A stretch of DNA of 64,000 nt, from contig CAJWBH010000019.1 in the NCBI GenBank assembly GCA_913019975.1, positions 1 to 64,000 of the forward strand, written 5' to 3'. The number at the start of each line of letters is the position of its first letter. Position 1 is the stretch's first letter. This document shows, piece by piece, positions 8,620 to 17,666 of the stretch. This DNA is from Thalassolituus maritimus (GTDB lineage: Bacteria; Pseudomonadota; Gammaproteobacteria; Pseudomonadales; Oceanobacteraceae). The translations under genes and the position numbers were made by a program. Under the pieces are notes generated by a model. That model worked only from the letters and a program-made list of their open reading frames with translations. It was not told where the DNA came from and searched no databases.

Positions 8620-10098
8620 TCATGCTGGGCGGCACAAGCGTCCTACAGCATCTTTCCAGCCATCGTACAGTTTGTCCCTTTTCACTTTAGAGATTTTTGG
8701 CACAAAGACCCGCTCCGTCTGCCACAAACCTGCGACTTCATCCAGGCTCTGGTAGACCCCGGACTGAATCCCCGCGAGATACGCGACACCCAATGCAGTT
8801 GTCTCGGTAATCTGGGGCCTTGTGACCCGTACCCCGAGCACATCGCACAAAAACTGAACCAACCAATCATTCTTCACCATACCGCCATCTACTCTGAGTT
8901 CAGCGGCTCTGGCACCATCGCCTTCCATCGCAGAAAGCAGATCACGGGTCTGGTAACAGACCGCCTGCAACCCAGCAGTAACCAACTCTTTGATTCCACT
9001 ATCCCGACTGAGACCGAAAATGGCGCCCCGCGCATCCGGATCCCAGTATGGCGCTCCCAGGCCTGCGAATGCAGGAACCATATAGACTGGATTTTCGTAA
9101 CCCGTTTTCTCTGCCAGAGACTGACTCTCCCTGGCGTCCTTAATCAGCTGCAAGCCATCCCGGATCCACTGAATCGTCGCACCTGCCATAAAGATCGACC
9201 CCTCGAGAGCATAGGTCGTTTCGCCGTTGATCCTATAGGCGATTGTCGTCAGCAGGCGATGCTTGGATGTCACCGCCTCACGCCCAGTATTCAGCACCAT
9301 AAAGCAGCCAGTCCCGTAGGTGCTCTTGATCATCCCCTCAGAAAAGCAACCCTGACCGATCAAAGCAGCCTGCTGATCACCGGCCACGCCGCCAATCTGA
9401 ACCGCTCCACCTAACCAGCCGCTCAGAGTTTTGCCAAAGTCTGATGCGCTGTCCTGAACCTCAGGAAGCAGTGGCGCTGGGATATCAAACAAGGACAGCA
9501 GATCGGCATCCCAGCACTCTTCATGGATGTTATAGAGCATGGTGCGACAGGCATTGGTTGCGTCCGTTAAGTGAGAGCGCCCGCCTGTCAGCTGCCAGAT
9601 CAACCAGGTATCGACCGTGCCAAACGCCAGCTCACCCGCTTCAGCGCGCGCTCTGGCCCCCTCAACGTTGTCCAGTATCCAGCGGATTTTGGTGGCCGAA
9701 AAATAAGGATCCAGCAAAAGTCCGGTGCGCGCTGATATCTCATTTTTCTGGCCTTCCCACTGACGACAAAGATCCGCGGTTCGTCTGTCTTGCCAGACAA
9801 TAGCAGGATACACAGGTTCGCCAGTCTGCCTGTCCCAGATCAGCGTTGTCTCCCGTTGATTAGTAATACCAATCGAAACAATATCAGAGGCTTTAGCACC
9901 CACTTGCTTAAGAACATCGCGCGCGCACTTCAGAGAGGTTTGCCAAAGATCTGAAGGCGCATGCTCGACCCAACCTGGGTTCGGAAAATGCTGTTCAAAT
10001 TCTTCCTGTGACTGCGCAATCACTTCACCCGACAGCCCAAATAATATGGCGCGACTACTGGTTGTGCCCTGATCAAAGCTAAGCAGATACTTCGACAT
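8620..10098 (-). CDS. glpK: glycerol kinase
   Basis: Phosphorylates glycerol to glycerol-3-phosphate in the cytosol. The 492-residue FGGY-family kinase starts [20 protein letters not shown] and shows [42 protein letters not shown] and [14 protein letters not shown], all typical of GlpK. The ATG at 10098 is preferred over 10143 because similarity begins there. No glpF, glpD or glpR is adjacent, so it is a stand-alone glpK, divergent from metR. Confidence 0.94.
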   Translation of the reverse strand: MSKYLLSFDQGTTSSRAILFGLSGEVIAQSQEEFEQHFPNPGWVEHAPSDLWQTSLKCARDVLKQVGAKASDIVSIGITNQRETTLIWDRQTGEPVYPAIVWQDRRTADLCRQWEGQKNEISARTGLLLDPYFSATKIRWILDNVEGARARAEAGELAFGTVDTWLIWQLTGGRSHLTDATNACRTMLYNIHEECWDADLLSLFDIPAPLLPEVQDSASDFGKTLSGWLGGAVQIGGVAGDQQAALIGQGCFSEGMIKSTYGTGCFMVLNTGREAVTSKHRLLTTIAYRINGETTYALEGSIFMAGATIQWIRDGLQLIKDARESQSLAEKTGYENPVYMVPAFAGLGAPYWDPDARGAIFGLSRDSGIKELVTAGLQAVCYQTRDLLSAMEGDGARAAELRVDGGMVKNDWLVQFLCDVLGVRVTRPQITETTALGVAYLAGIQSGVYQSLDEVAGLWQTERVFVPKISKVKRDKLYDGWKDAVGRLCRPA

Positions 10099-10215
10099 AC
10101 AGTGAGATCCAATCTGACTAAAACTCCAGACTAACTGCTCCACGAAATCGCTTCCAGATATGTCAGTAAAAATGCGGCATATATGAATAAATTAATAGAT
10201 AGCGCTAAACTGTCA

Positions 10216-10228
10216 TGAAATATTCTCA
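10216..10228. promoter_or_regulatory. putative MetR box upstream of metR
   Basis: TGAAATATTCTCA matches the MetR half-site pattern TGAA-N5-TTCA with one mismatch and ends 12 bases before the metR start, as expected for autoregulation. Short motif; chance occurrence is possible. Confidence 0.35.
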
Positions 10229-10240
10229 AGAATGATCTCT

Positions 10241-11161
10241 ATGCTTGATATACGCCATCTGAAAACGCTCATTGCTCTGAGAGACAGCGGGAGTCTCGTC
10301 GATGCTGCCCGGCGCCTGCATCTCACTCAGTCGGCCCTGTCGCATCAACTCAAAGATCTTGAGTCGCGTCTTAATACCCGTTTGTTCGAACGGAAATCAC
10401 GCCCAATCCGTTTCACACGGGCGGGCCTTGAGGTACTGCAACTCGCTGATAACGTCTTACCTATGATTCAACGCACAGAACAAACGCTGAAGAAGATTGA
10501 AGCGGGGCATGATGGACGACTCCACATGGCGATCGAATGTCACAGTTGTTTTGAGTGGTTAATGCCAGCCATCAATCAGTTCCGCGATCACTGGCCCGAC
10601 GTCGAGATTGATCTCACAACCAGTTTCCATTTTCAGCCACTTGAAGCACTCAGGCGAGGCGACATTGATCTGGTGATTACGTCAGACCCCGCAGACGATC
10701 CCGTGGTCACGCACATCCCGCTGTTCAGATACCAGTCGGTTCTTGCAATCGCTAACCAACACCCCCTGGCCCAATACGAGTGGATCAGTCCGGAGCACCT
10801 GAGCGAGGAAACCCTGATCCACTATCCCGTTGACCGCCGGCGCCTGGATATTTTTGAACGTTTTCTTGAACCCCATGGCATTGAGCCTTCAGCAACGCGG
10901 GAAACCGAATTAACGCTGATGATGATTCAGCTCGTCGCCAGCGGCCGTGGCGTCGCCTGCCTGCCGAACTGGGCGCTTCAGACCTACCTTGATGCAGGTT
11001 TGATATCCGTACGGCCGTTAGGTAAAGCTGGAGTCTGGCCTGTGCTATATGCAGCCATCCGAAAAGAGCAATCCGGAACTCAGTATCTCAAGGACTTCAT
11101 CGAGACCGCTGCAGAAAGCTCATTTGCGACATTGAAAGGAATAGTTCAACCGGAAAGCTGA
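10241..11161 (+). CDS. metR: LysR-family regulator of methionine synthesis, MetR
   Basis: A LysR-type regulator whose closest recognisable relative is MetR, the homocysteine-responsive activator of met genes. The HTH reads VDAARRLHLTQSALSHQLKDLE; the effector domain contains IECHSCFEWLMPAI and LVITSD, both conserved in E. coli MetR, then YPVDRRRLDIFERFLEPHGI. The ATG at 10241 gives 306 residues and matches the family start (MIEVKHLKTL in E. coli); 10232 is an alternative. No met gene is adjacent; it is divergent from glpK. Confidence 0.9.
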   Translation: MLDIRHLKTLIALRDSGSLVDAARRLHLTQSALSHQLKDLESRLNTRLFERKSRPIRFTRAGLEVLQLADNVLPMIQRTEQTLKKIEAGHDGRLHMAIECHSCFEWLMPAINQFRDHWPDVEIDLTTSFHFQPLEALRRGDIDLVITSDPADDPVVTHIPLFRYQSVLAIANQHPLAQYEWISPEHLSEETLIHYPVDRRRLDIFERFLEPHGIEPSATRETELTLMMIQLVASGRGVACLPNWALQTYLDAGLISVRPLGKAGVWPVLYAAIRKEQSGTQYLKDFIETAAESSFATLKGIVQPES

Positions 11162-11178
11162 TGTAACAAAACCGGCCC

Positions 11179-11207
11179 AAAAAAAAGGGCCTCGACAAAG
11201 GAGGCCC
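11179..11207 (-). terminator. strong intrinsic terminator, minus strand
   Basis: GGGCCTC (11187-11193) pairs with GAGGCCC (11201-11207) around a 7-base loop, and on the minus strand is followed by eight T residues. It can end rstB transcription, 195 bases after its stop codon, or the candidate small RNA just upstream. Confidence 0.85.
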
Positions 11208-11213
11208 AACAAA

Positions 11214-11230
11214 GCGACACAGTGTGTCGC
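11214..11230. repeat. 7-bp inverted repeat GCGACAC/GTGTCGC
   Basis: Perfect stem with a 3-base loop between metR and rstB, next to the terminator. No T-run on either side, so probably an RNA structural element of the minus-strand transcript. Confidence 0.5.
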
Positions 11231-11314
11231 AACATTCTCACCACGTCTCCAAAGGATACGTGCGCTTATAGTGACCTGTATGAAGCAAGTAATCTATAGC
11301 TGGAAGGTGACTAT

Positions 11315-11333
11315 TTGTAACGTTATGTTACAA
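11315..11333. promoter_or_regulatory. GTTACA palindrome, candidate RstA-type box
   Basis: TTGTAAC (11315-11321) and GTTACAA (11327-11333) form a perfect inverted repeat with a 5-base centre. The right half with its left flank partly fits the E. coli RstA box TACATNTNGTTACA (9 of 12 fixed positions). A related palindrome precedes rstA. Confidence 0.4.
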
Positions 11334-11401
11334 GTGTCTGGAAACGTACCGACTCACGGCTCTATTTTGTCCTGCATTGCAAGTCGTGGCCAATAACATT
11401 G

Positions 11402-12964
11402 TCAGTCTGTGTGAACGCGCGGCCAGATTAAACTGAAACGCGCACCACCAAGCTCATCACTGCGCCCCACCATCGCGCGCCCGCCATGCCAGTACATAAT
11501 CCGGCGCACAATCGATAATCCTAGGCCATAACCGCCAGAAGCGCGGGTCCGGCTGTCATCCAGGCGAGCGAACGCGCTGAAAACACGATCCCAGTCCTCC
11601 TCCGGAATTCCAGGGCCATCATCTTCGACATCTACACGACAGATATCGTCCGCTACGCTGCATCGCACTTTGACGCGCCCTTTAGCATAACGCCCTGCAT
11701 TACCGACCAGGTTCTGAATAGCCCGGTGCACGTACCTCGGTTCAACCTCAGAGAACGGGAAACCCTCTGGACCACTGCCCTCAAACGAAACAGCAACATG
11801 CTCGGGTGGCCGGGCTTCGCCGACCACCTGCTTAGCGACCTCGGCAACGTTGATCTTCTGAAAATCAAGAATCGGGCCGCCCTCTTCAAGACGTGCATAG
11901 GTCAGAATTTCATCAATCAGCTCATCCAGCTCCTGAATATCGGCATCCATACCAGCGAGCTGCTTTGATACAAAAGGGTCATCCATTACCGAATCTTCGA
12001 TAATCTGAGCCCCGAAACGAATACGGGCAACAGGTGTGCGAAGTTCATGCGACACAGCGCGTACCATTTCACGCTGAATTGAGATCAGACGCTGAATATG
12101 TTCAGCCATCTTATTGAAGGAATGACCAAGGCGACCAACAGCATCTTCACCAGAAGTGCTCACTCGCGCATTCAGGTGTCCCTGAGACAGACGACTGGTC
12201 GCCTGTTCAAGTTTTCGCAGACGCGTTTCAAAGGTGTTAACCACCCAATAAACGCCAAGGCCAATCAGTAAAACACCGATAGTGCCAATAACGAAAACAG
12301 CTCTGAAAGAATATGGATTGAATTTTTCAACCGGACCGAGACGGACCACCTGCTCAGCCCCAGGGATTTGTATGTAAGCATCCGCACCGGCACCATCGAC
12401 GGCAAGCTGCACCAATACATCACCATACTGCATACGTGCAAGATCGGTTGCCGATATTTCCAGATCGGCGATATTCACCACGGACAGAGGGTAACCGAAG
12501 TGGCTCTGCACATCCGCCAGGAAGCTATCGATTGCCTCTCCGCTGCGTTGCCATAGTTCGACTAACAGGCGAGCGGTGGCCCTGACCTGAAGCTCAGAAA
12601 GCTTATTAAAGTCGACATACAACCACTGTCCATCAGGCATCATGCTGCGCATAGAGGCTGTTTTGCCATCCGGCGAAACAGTAACGATGACCTGGCCACG
12701 CAGTAAGCGCGAGCGCTCATACTCATCCTCTGGCCCATCATCTTCAGGACGAATCGCAATAGACGCATCAAACGCCGCTTCAAGACGCGGCAACGCCCCC
12801 TCATCCGATGCGAGGCGCTCACCGATCAGATACAGACTGCCGCGGGAGACTTCTTCGTAGAACTGTGCAGAACGCACTAGGTTAACGAGCTGCAAGGCGG
12901 CTGAGCACAGTACTGCCACCGCCAGAAGAGCACCAAGGAGCCCGAAATATACCCGAATAAAAAT
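11402..12964 (-). CDS. rstB: sensor histidine kinase, RstB-like
   Basis: Membrane sensor kinase partner of the RstA-like regulator just upstream. Order: N-terminal transmembrane helix (VYFGLLGALLAVAVLC), periplasmic domain of about 135 residues, second membrane helix (FVIGTIGVLLIGLGVYWVV), HAMP, HisKA with HELRTPVARIRFG, and HATPase (NLVGNAGRYA, DDGPGIPEEDW, GGYGLGLSIV). The first standard start codon in frame is GTG 12919, which would cut the first helix in half. An in-frame ATT at 12964 lies 9 bases after a perfect AGGAG and would give IFIRVYFGLLGALL, a normal kinase N terminus, so I place the start there with caution. The signal sensed is unknown. 22 bases after the rstA stop. Confidence 0.85.
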   Translation of the reverse strand: MFIRVYFGLLGALLAVAVLCSAALQLVNLVRSAQFYEEVSRGSLYLIGERLASDEGALPRLEAAFDASIAIRPEDDGPEDEYERSRLLRGQVIVTVSPDGKTASMRSMMPDGQWLYVDFNKLSELQVRATARLLVELWQRSGEAIDSFLADVQSHFGYPLSVVNIADLEISATDLARMQYGDVLVQLAVDGAGADAYIQIPGAEQVVRLGPVEKFNPYSFRAVFVIGTIGVLLIGLGVYWVVNTFETRLRKLEQATSRLSQGHLNARVSTSGEDAVGRLGHSFNKMAEHIQRLISIQREMVRAVSHELRTPVARIRFGAQIIEDSVMDDPFVSKQLAGMDADIQELDELIDEILTYARLEEGGPILDFQKINVAEVAKQVVGEARPPEHVAVSFEGSGPEGFPFSEVEPRYVHRAIQNLVGNAGRYAKGRVKVRCSVADDICRVDVEDDGPGIPEEDWDRVFSAFARLDDSRTRASGGYGLGLSIVRRIMYWHGGRAMVGRSDELGGARFSLIWPRVHTD

Positions 12965-12986
12965 AGCCGTTTACTCCTGTAACGGG

Positions 12987-13727
12987 TCAGAGCTCTTTGA
13001 CGAACAGATAGCCTTTGCTACGTACCGTCTTAATACGCTTAGGGTTCATTGGATCATCACCCACCTTCGGACGAATCCGCGAGACACGCACATCGATGGA
13101 ACGATCCTGGCCGTCATATTCAATGCCACGTAACTGGTTAAAAATTTCTTCACGGGTCAGAACCCGTCCGGCGTTACTACTGAGCAGCCACAACAGATCA
13201 AATTCGGCACTGGTCAGGTCGATACTCTCACCTTCCAGCCAGGCTTCACGCATCGAACTGTCGACAACCAGGTTACCGAACGTCAGACGCGATGATGAGC
13301 TGCCTTCTTCTTCCACTTCCTCTACGCCGTCGCCAACGCGGCGCAACAGCGCGCGAATACGGGCCAGAAGAACACGTGGGCGGACAGGCTTAGCGACGTA
13401 ATCGTCAGCACCCATTTCAAGACCCAGAACCTGGTCAAGGTCTTCAGTCCGTGCCGTTAACATCAGAATCGGCCCTTTATAATGCGGGCGAACAATACGA
13501 CACACTGCCAGGCCGTCTTCGCCTGGCAACATCAGATCCAGCACGACCAGATCAGGCTGCTCCGACTTGATACGGTCAATAGCACGGCTACCATCGCCCT
13601 CTACTGTCACAATCAGGCCATTGCTTTCCAGGTAATCCTTGGTCAGGGCAGCGAGTCGCTCATCGTCCTCAACGATCAGGATTCGCCAGTTTTCCTCGGG
13701 GCTCTGTGTATTTTCGTGCTTTAACAT
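12987..13727 (-). CDS. rstA: OmpR-family response regulator, RstA-like
   Basis: A 246-residue response regulator: receiver domain (LIVEDDERLAAL; phospho-acceptor Asp in VVLDLMLPGEDGL; conserved Lys in DDYVAKPVRPRVLLARIR) and C-terminal winged helix. The output domain closely resembles E. coli RstA (FGNLVVD, EFDLLWLLSSNAGRVL, LRGIEYDGQDRSIDVRVSRIR, RIKTVRSKGYLF). An acidic linker (GDGVEEVEEEG) separates the domains. It precedes rstB by 22 bases. A CTGTTAC/GTAACAG inverted repeat upstream suggests autoregulation. Confidence 0.9.
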   Translation of the reverse strand: MLKHENTQSPEENWRILIVEDDERLAALTKDYLESNGLIVTVEGDGSRAIDRIKSEQPDLVVLDLMLPGEDGLAVCRIVRPHYKGPILMLTARTEDLDQVLGLEMGADDYVAKPVRPRVLLARIRALLRRVGDGVEEVEEEGSSSSRLTFGNLVVDSSMREAWLEGESIDLTSAEFDLLWLLSSNAGRVLTREEIFNQLRGIEYDGQDRSIDVRVSRIRPKVGDDPMNPKRIKTVRSKGYLFVKEL

Positions 13728-13807
13728 GAAGACCTACCATTCCTAACAATCGAATGTTCCACTCTGGGAACCTGTGCTCAGCTGAAACAGCCACAGCAAC
13801 GCCACTA

Positions 13808-13821
13808 TCTTAACTATAGAT
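13808..13821 (-). promoter_or_regulatory. shared 14-base promoter element upstream of rstA
   Basis: Plus-strand TCTTAACTATAGAT here is repeated exactly at 22627-22640 upstream of cheW. Read on the minus strand it contains TATAGT, a plausible -10, about 80 bases before rstA. Confidence 0.45.
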
Positions 13822-13832
13822 AACTTTAGACG

Positions 13833-13859
13833 CTGTTACGCTTTGTTGCACAGTAACAG
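13833..13859. promoter_or_regulatory. CTGTTAC/GTAACAG inverted repeat at the rstA promoter
   Basis: CTGTTAC (13833-13839) and GTAACAG (13853-13859) are exact inverted repeats with a 13-base spacer. They cover the -35 region relative to the TATAGT at 13818-13813 (minus strand), a position typical for an activating response regulator. Confidence 0.4.
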
Positions 13860-13967
13860 TCGACATTTATATCAGAACGGCCGTTTTAGCACTCAGAAAA
13901 GTCGCCCATCAGGCGGTGACTGGGCTGGCGTCGCTTACCCCCTTCATGTCCACCACATACGCACAAC

Positions 13968-13976
13968 TTATCCACA
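13968..13976 (+). promoter_or_regulatory. DnaA box upstream of nrdA
   Basis: TTATCCACA is an exact match to the consensus DnaA box, 44 bases upstream of the nrdA -35. In E. coli DnaA regulates nrdAB through similar sites. It lies in the 461-base gap between rstA and nrdA, whose other contents are listed separately; nothing else was recognised at 13860-13967 or 14053-14188. Confidence 0.65.
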
Positions 13977-14004
13977 ATACGAGCTGTCCAATAGTGCCGA
14001 AACA

Positions 14005-14020
14005 ACACAAGATATGGGGT
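14005..14020. promoter_or_regulatory. NrdR box 1
   Basis: ACACAAGATATGGGGT fits the NrdR consensus (ACACWATATATWGTGT) at 12 of 16 positions and abuts the nrdA -35 element. It pairs with box 2, 32 bases (three helical turns) downstream. Confidence 0.7.
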
Positions 14021-14048
14021 TGAATTCACCCACTGGGCGCATTATCTT
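14020..14048 (+). promoter_or_regulatory. nrdAB promoter
   Basis: TTGAAT (14020-14025) and TATCTT (14043-14048) are spaced by 17 bases. NrdR box 1 touches the -35 and box 2 covers the -10, so NrdR binding would block RNA polymerase. The leader to nrdA would be about 135 bases. Confidence 0.6.
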
Positions 14049-14052
14049 GTGG
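14037..14052. promoter_or_regulatory. NrdR box 2
   Basis: GCGCATTATCTTGTGG carries the conserved half TTGTG and overall 9-10 consensus positions; it lies 32 bases from box 1, the spacing known for tandem NrdR sites, and overlaps the -10. Confidence 0.65.
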
Positions 14053-14188
14053 CGAAGTAAAAAACCTACATGACGTCAGAGACTTAGCGCGCTTCCGCAG
14101 TTAAAACAACCGGAATGTCAAGCATTAAGACACCGGCGCCGTCAGGGAAAGATGGAGTAGATTCCCCTTGAATACAGGCACAGAAAAC

Positions 14189-16468
14189 ATGAACGCTACC
14201 CTCAGAGTCACCAAACGCGACGGCAGTCAGGAACCGATTGATCTCGATAAGATCCACAAAGTTGTCACCTGGGCTGCAGAAGGGCTGGAGAAGGTATCTG
14301 TGTCAGAAGTTGAGCTGCGTGCTCATCTTCAGTTTTTCGATGGCATCCAGACCTCAGAAATTCATGAAACCCTGATCAAAGCCGCGGCCGACCTGATTTC
14401 AGAAGAAGCCCCTGATTACCAGTATCTGGCCGCTCGCCTGAACATTTTCCACCTGCGTAAGAAATCCTACGGCCGCTTTGAGCCACCAGCGCTCCTTGAT
14501 CATGTGAAAGCGATGGTTGAAGGCGAGCGTTACGACAAGCATTTGCTTGAGGACTACACCGAAGAAGAATTCGCGGCGATGGACGCATTCATCGATCATT
14601 CACGCGACATGAACTTCAGCTACGCCGCAGTAAAGCAGCTTGAAGGGAAATACCTTGTCCAGAACCGTGTAACGGGCAAAGTCTACGAAAGTGCTCAGTT
14701 CCTGTATGTCCTGATCGCTGCATGTCTGTTCTCGTCGTACGATAAAGAGCGCCGTCTCGACTACATCAAGCGTTTTTACGATGCCGTCTCTACGTTCAAG
14801 CTTTCTTTGCCGACACCTATCATGGCCGGTGTGCGCACCCCGACCCGTCAGTTCAGCTCGTGTGTACTGATCGAAGCCGGCGACAGTCTGGATTCCATCA
14901 ACGCAACAGCCGGTGCCATCGTTAAGTACGTTTCACAACGTGCGGGTATTGGCATCAATGGCGGGCGCATCCGTGCACTTGGCAGCCCGATCCGTGGCGG
15001 CGAAGCATTTCACACCGGTTGTATTCCGTTCTACAAGCACTTCCAGACGGCAGTTAAGTCTTGTTCTCAAGGTGGTGTGCGTGGCGGAGCAGCGACTCTG
15101 TTCTACCCGATCTGGCATTACGAGGTTGAGAACCTGCTGGTTCTGAAGAATAACCGCGGCGTTGAAGAAAACCGCGTGCGTCACCTCGATTACGGCGTTC
15201 AACTGAACAAGCTGATGTACGAACGCATGATCAAGAATGGCAACATCACCCTGTTTTCACCGAGTGATGTTCCTGGGCTTTACGACGCCTTCTTTGAGGA
15301 CCAGGAACTGTTTGAGCAGCTCTACACCAAGTACGAAGCTGATGACAGCATCCGCAAAAAGACCATCAAGGCGGTCGACCTTTTCTCAATGATGATGCAG
15401 GAACGTGCAAGTACCGGCCGTATCTACATTCAGAATGTGGACCACTGTAATACCCACAGCCCGTTCAATCCGAAGAAAGCGCCAGTGCGTCAGTCAAATC
15501 TCTGTCTCGAGATTGCACTGCCAACCAAGCCGCTGAACGACATTAACGACGAGAGTGGCGAAATCGCCCTGTGTACTCTCGCCGCGTTTAACCTGGGCAA
15601 GATCGACGACCTGAACGAACTTGAAGATCTTTCTGATCTTATCGTGCGTGCGCTCGACAGCCTGCTCAGCTATCAGGACTATCCAGTACCTGCAGCTCAG
15701 CGCGCCAGCCTTGCACGCCGCACTCTGGGTGTTGGCGTGATTAACTTCGCCTACTTCTTAGCGAAGAATGGTGTTAAGTACTCAGACGGTTCAGCCAACG
15801 GCCTGACTCATCGCGCCTTTGAAGCGATTCAATACTGGTTGCTGCGCGCATCGAACCAGCTGGCGAAAGAGCAAGGCGCGTGTGAAGCGTTCAGCGACAC
15901 GACTTATGCTCAGGGGATTCTCCCAATCGACTCTTACAAGAAAGATGTCGACAAGTTCTGTGAAGAACCTCTTCAGTACGACTGGGAAACACTGCGCAAA
16001 GACATCGTCGATACCGGCCTGCGTAACTCAACACTGACAGCCCTGATGCCATCCGAAACATCATCGCAGATCAGTAACGCGACCAACGGTATTGAGCCGC
16101 CACGTGGTTACATCAGCGTTAAGCAGAGCAAAGACGGTATCCTCAAGCAGGTTGTGCCTGATTATGAGAACCTGAAGAAAAACTACGAACTCCTGTGGCA
16201 GATCCCGGACAACCAGGGTTATCTGCAGCTGGTCGGTATCATGCAGAAGTTTGTCGACCAGGCGATCTCGGCGAATACAAACTATGACCCGTCCCGCTTC
16301 CCAGGCAACAAAGTACCGATGCAGCAACTGCTGAAAGACCTGCTGACCGCATACCGTAACGGTGTGAAAACACTGTACTACCACAACACCCGTGACGGTA
16401 TGGAAGACCCGCAGAAAGAAGCTGTACAGGAAGACGGCGATTGCGCCGGTGGTGCGTGTAAAATCTGA
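14189..16468 (+). CDS. nrdA: class Ia ribonucleotide reductase, alpha subunit
   Basis: The large catalytic and allosteric subunit that reduces ribonucleoside diphosphates. The 759-residue protein matches E. coli NrdA closely: N-terminal ATP cone (VTKRDGSQEPIDLDKIHKVV), active-site cysteines in RQFSSCVLIE, SNLCLEIALP and EIALCTLAAFN, and a C-terminal redox pair in CAGGACKI. ATG 14189 (MNATLRVTKRDG) is chosen by similarity; an in-frame TTG at 14168 with GGAG upstream is a less likely alternative. First gene of nrdA-nrdB-yfaE. Confidence 0.96.
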   Translation: MNATLRVTKRDGSQEPIDLDKIHKVVTWAAEGLEKVSVSEVELRAHLQFFDGIQTSEIHETLIKAAADLISEEAPDYQYLAARLNIFHLRKKSYGRFEPPALLDHVKAMVEGERYDKHLLEDYTEEEFAAMDAFIDHSRDMNFSYAAVKQLEGKYLVQNRVTGKVYESAQFLYVLIAACLFSSYDKERRLDYIKRFYDAVSTFKLSLPTPIMAGVRTPTRQFSSCVLIEAGDSLDSINATAGAIVKYVSQRAGIGINGGRIRALGSPIRGGEAFHTGCIPFYKHFQTAVKSCSQGGVRGGAATLFYPIWHYEVENLLVLKNNRGVEENRVRHLDYGVQLNKLMYERMIKNGNITLFSPSDVPGLYDAFFEDQELFEQLYTKYEADDSIRKKTIKAVDLFSMMMQERASTGRIYIQNVDHCNTHSPFNPKKAPVRQSNLCLEIALPTKPLNDINDESGEIALCTLAAFNLGKIDDLNELEDLSDLIVRALDSLLSYQDYPVPAAQRASLARRTLGVGVINFAYFLAKNGVKYSDGSANGLTHRAFEAIQYWLLRASNQLAKEQGACEAFSDTTYAQGILPIDSYKKDVDKFCEEPLQYDWETLRKDIVDTGLRNSTLTALMPSETSSQISNATNGIEPPRGYISVKQSKDGILKQVVPDYENLKKNYELLWQIPDNQGYLQLVGIMQKFVDQAISANTNYDPSRFPGNKVPMQQLLKDLLTAYRNGVKTLYYHNTRDGMEDPQKEAVQEDGDCAGGACKI

Positions 16469-16485
16469 TTTATTAAGGGGCGCGG

Positions 16486-16505
16486 CTATGGGGCTGCGCC
16501 CATAG
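16486..16505. repeat. hairpin in the nrdA-nrdB intergenic region
   Basis: CTATGGG (16486-16492) and CCCATAG (16499-16505) form a 7-bp stem with a 6-base loop, 19 bases before nrdB. No T-run, so a processing or stability element is more likely than a terminator. Confidence 0.5.
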
Positions 16506-16524
16506 CACGAGACTAAAACAGCGA

Positions 16525-17655
16525 ATGGCTTACACAACTTTTAACCGTAACGAGTTTGATACTTTTGAGCAGCCGATGTTTTTCGGCGAGCCCGTCAACG
16601 TTGCACGTTACGACCAGCAGAAGCATAAGATCTTTGAAAACCTGATCGAAAAGCAGCTGTCCTTTTTCTGGCGCCCGGAAGAAGTCGACCTGACCAACGA
16701 TCGCAAAGATTTTATGGATCTTCCGGAGCACGAGAAGCATATCTTCGTCTCTAATCTGAAGTATCAGACACTGCTGGATTCCGTTCAGGGCCGTTCTCCA
16801 AACGTCGCTTTACTGCCTGTGGTCTCTCTGCCAGAACTCGAAACCTGGATTGAAACCTGGTCTTTCAGTGAGACTATCCACAGCCGATCTTACACGCACA
16901 TCGTGCGGAATATTGTCCCGAATCCGGCTGTTGTCTTCGATGACATCACCAAAAACGAATACATCGTCCGCCGTGCAATTTCGGTAACCAAGTACTACGA
17001 CGACTTTATCGAACTGAGTAACTACTATCAGCAGCTCGGCGAAGGCAAGCACACAGTGAATGGTGAAACCATTGATGTGAACCTGCACGAGCTGAAGCGC
17101 CGTTTGTACCTGACAATGGTTTCGGTGAACGTACTCGAAGCGATTCGTTTCTATGTCAGCTTTGCCTGCTCATTCGCGTTTGCCGAACGTGCGAAAATGG
17201 AAGGCAACGCGAAAATCATTAAATTGATCGCACGTGATGAGGCCCTGCACCTGACCGGTACTCAGCACATGCTGCAAATCATGGCGCGCGGTAAAGACGA
17301 TGCCGAGTTCGCACAAATCGCTGAAGAGTGCCGCGATGACGTCATTGGCATCTTCCACGAAGCAGCCGAGCAGGAAAAGGAATGGGCCGACTACCTGTTT
17401 AAAGACGGTTCAATGATCGGTCTGAACAAAGACATCCTGAGCCAGTACGTTGAATACATTACCAACCAGCGTATCGGCGCTCTCGGCTTCGACCCGATCT
17501 TTGAAGTGCGTAACAACCCACTCCCGTGGATCAACGCCTGGCTGAACAGTGATAACGTTCAGGTGGCACCACAGGAAGCTGAAATCAGCTCTTACCTGGT
17601 AGGTGCGATTGACAGTGAAGTTGATACTGCAGACTTCGGTGACTTTGACCTGTAA
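16525..17655 (+). CDS. nrdB: class Ia ribonucleotide reductase, beta subunit
   Basis: The diferric-tyrosyl radical subunit partner of NrdA; 376 residues, typical length. The radical tyrosine lies in [12 protein letters not shown] and the iron ligands are in [17 protein letters not shown] and [14 protein letters not shown]. The C-terminal tail ([10 protein letters not shown]) is the acidic peptide that docks on NrdA. Start at 16525 ([12 protein letters not shown]) agrees with the family. yfaE-like ferredoxin follows after 11 bases. Confidence 0.96.
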   Translation: MAYTTFNRNEFDTFEQPMFFGEPVNVARYDQQKHKIFENLIEKQLSFFWRPEEVDLTNDRKDFMDLPEHEKHIFVSNLKYQTLLDSVQGRSPNVALLPVVSLPELETWIETWSFSETIHSRSYTHIVRNIVPNPAVVFDDITKNEYIVRRAISVTKYYDDFIELSNYYQQLGEGKHTVNGETIDVNLHELKRRLYLTMVSVNVLEAIRFYVSFACSFAFAERAKMEGNAKIIKLIARDEALHLTGTQHMLQIMARGKDDAEFAQIAEECRDDVIGIFHEAAEQEKEWADYLFKDGSMIGLNKDILSQYVEYITNQRIGALGFDPIFEVRNNPLPWINAWLNSDNVQVAPQEAEISSYLVGAIDSEVDTADFGDFDL

Positions 17656-17666
17656 TCCCTGATTCC

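Larger units (their letters stand above)
11179..11258 (-). ncRNA. candidate small RNA downstream of rstB
   Basis: On the minus strand TTACTT (11292-11287) and TATAAG (11270-11265), 16 bases apart, could start an RNA near 11258. The roughly 80-base transcript would contain a 7-bp hairpin (GCGACAC/GTGTCGC, 11214-11230) and then the U8 terminator. A GTTACA palindrome lies about 65 bases upstream of the start. There is no ORF here. It could instead be only the 3' UTR of rstB. Confidence 0.35.
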
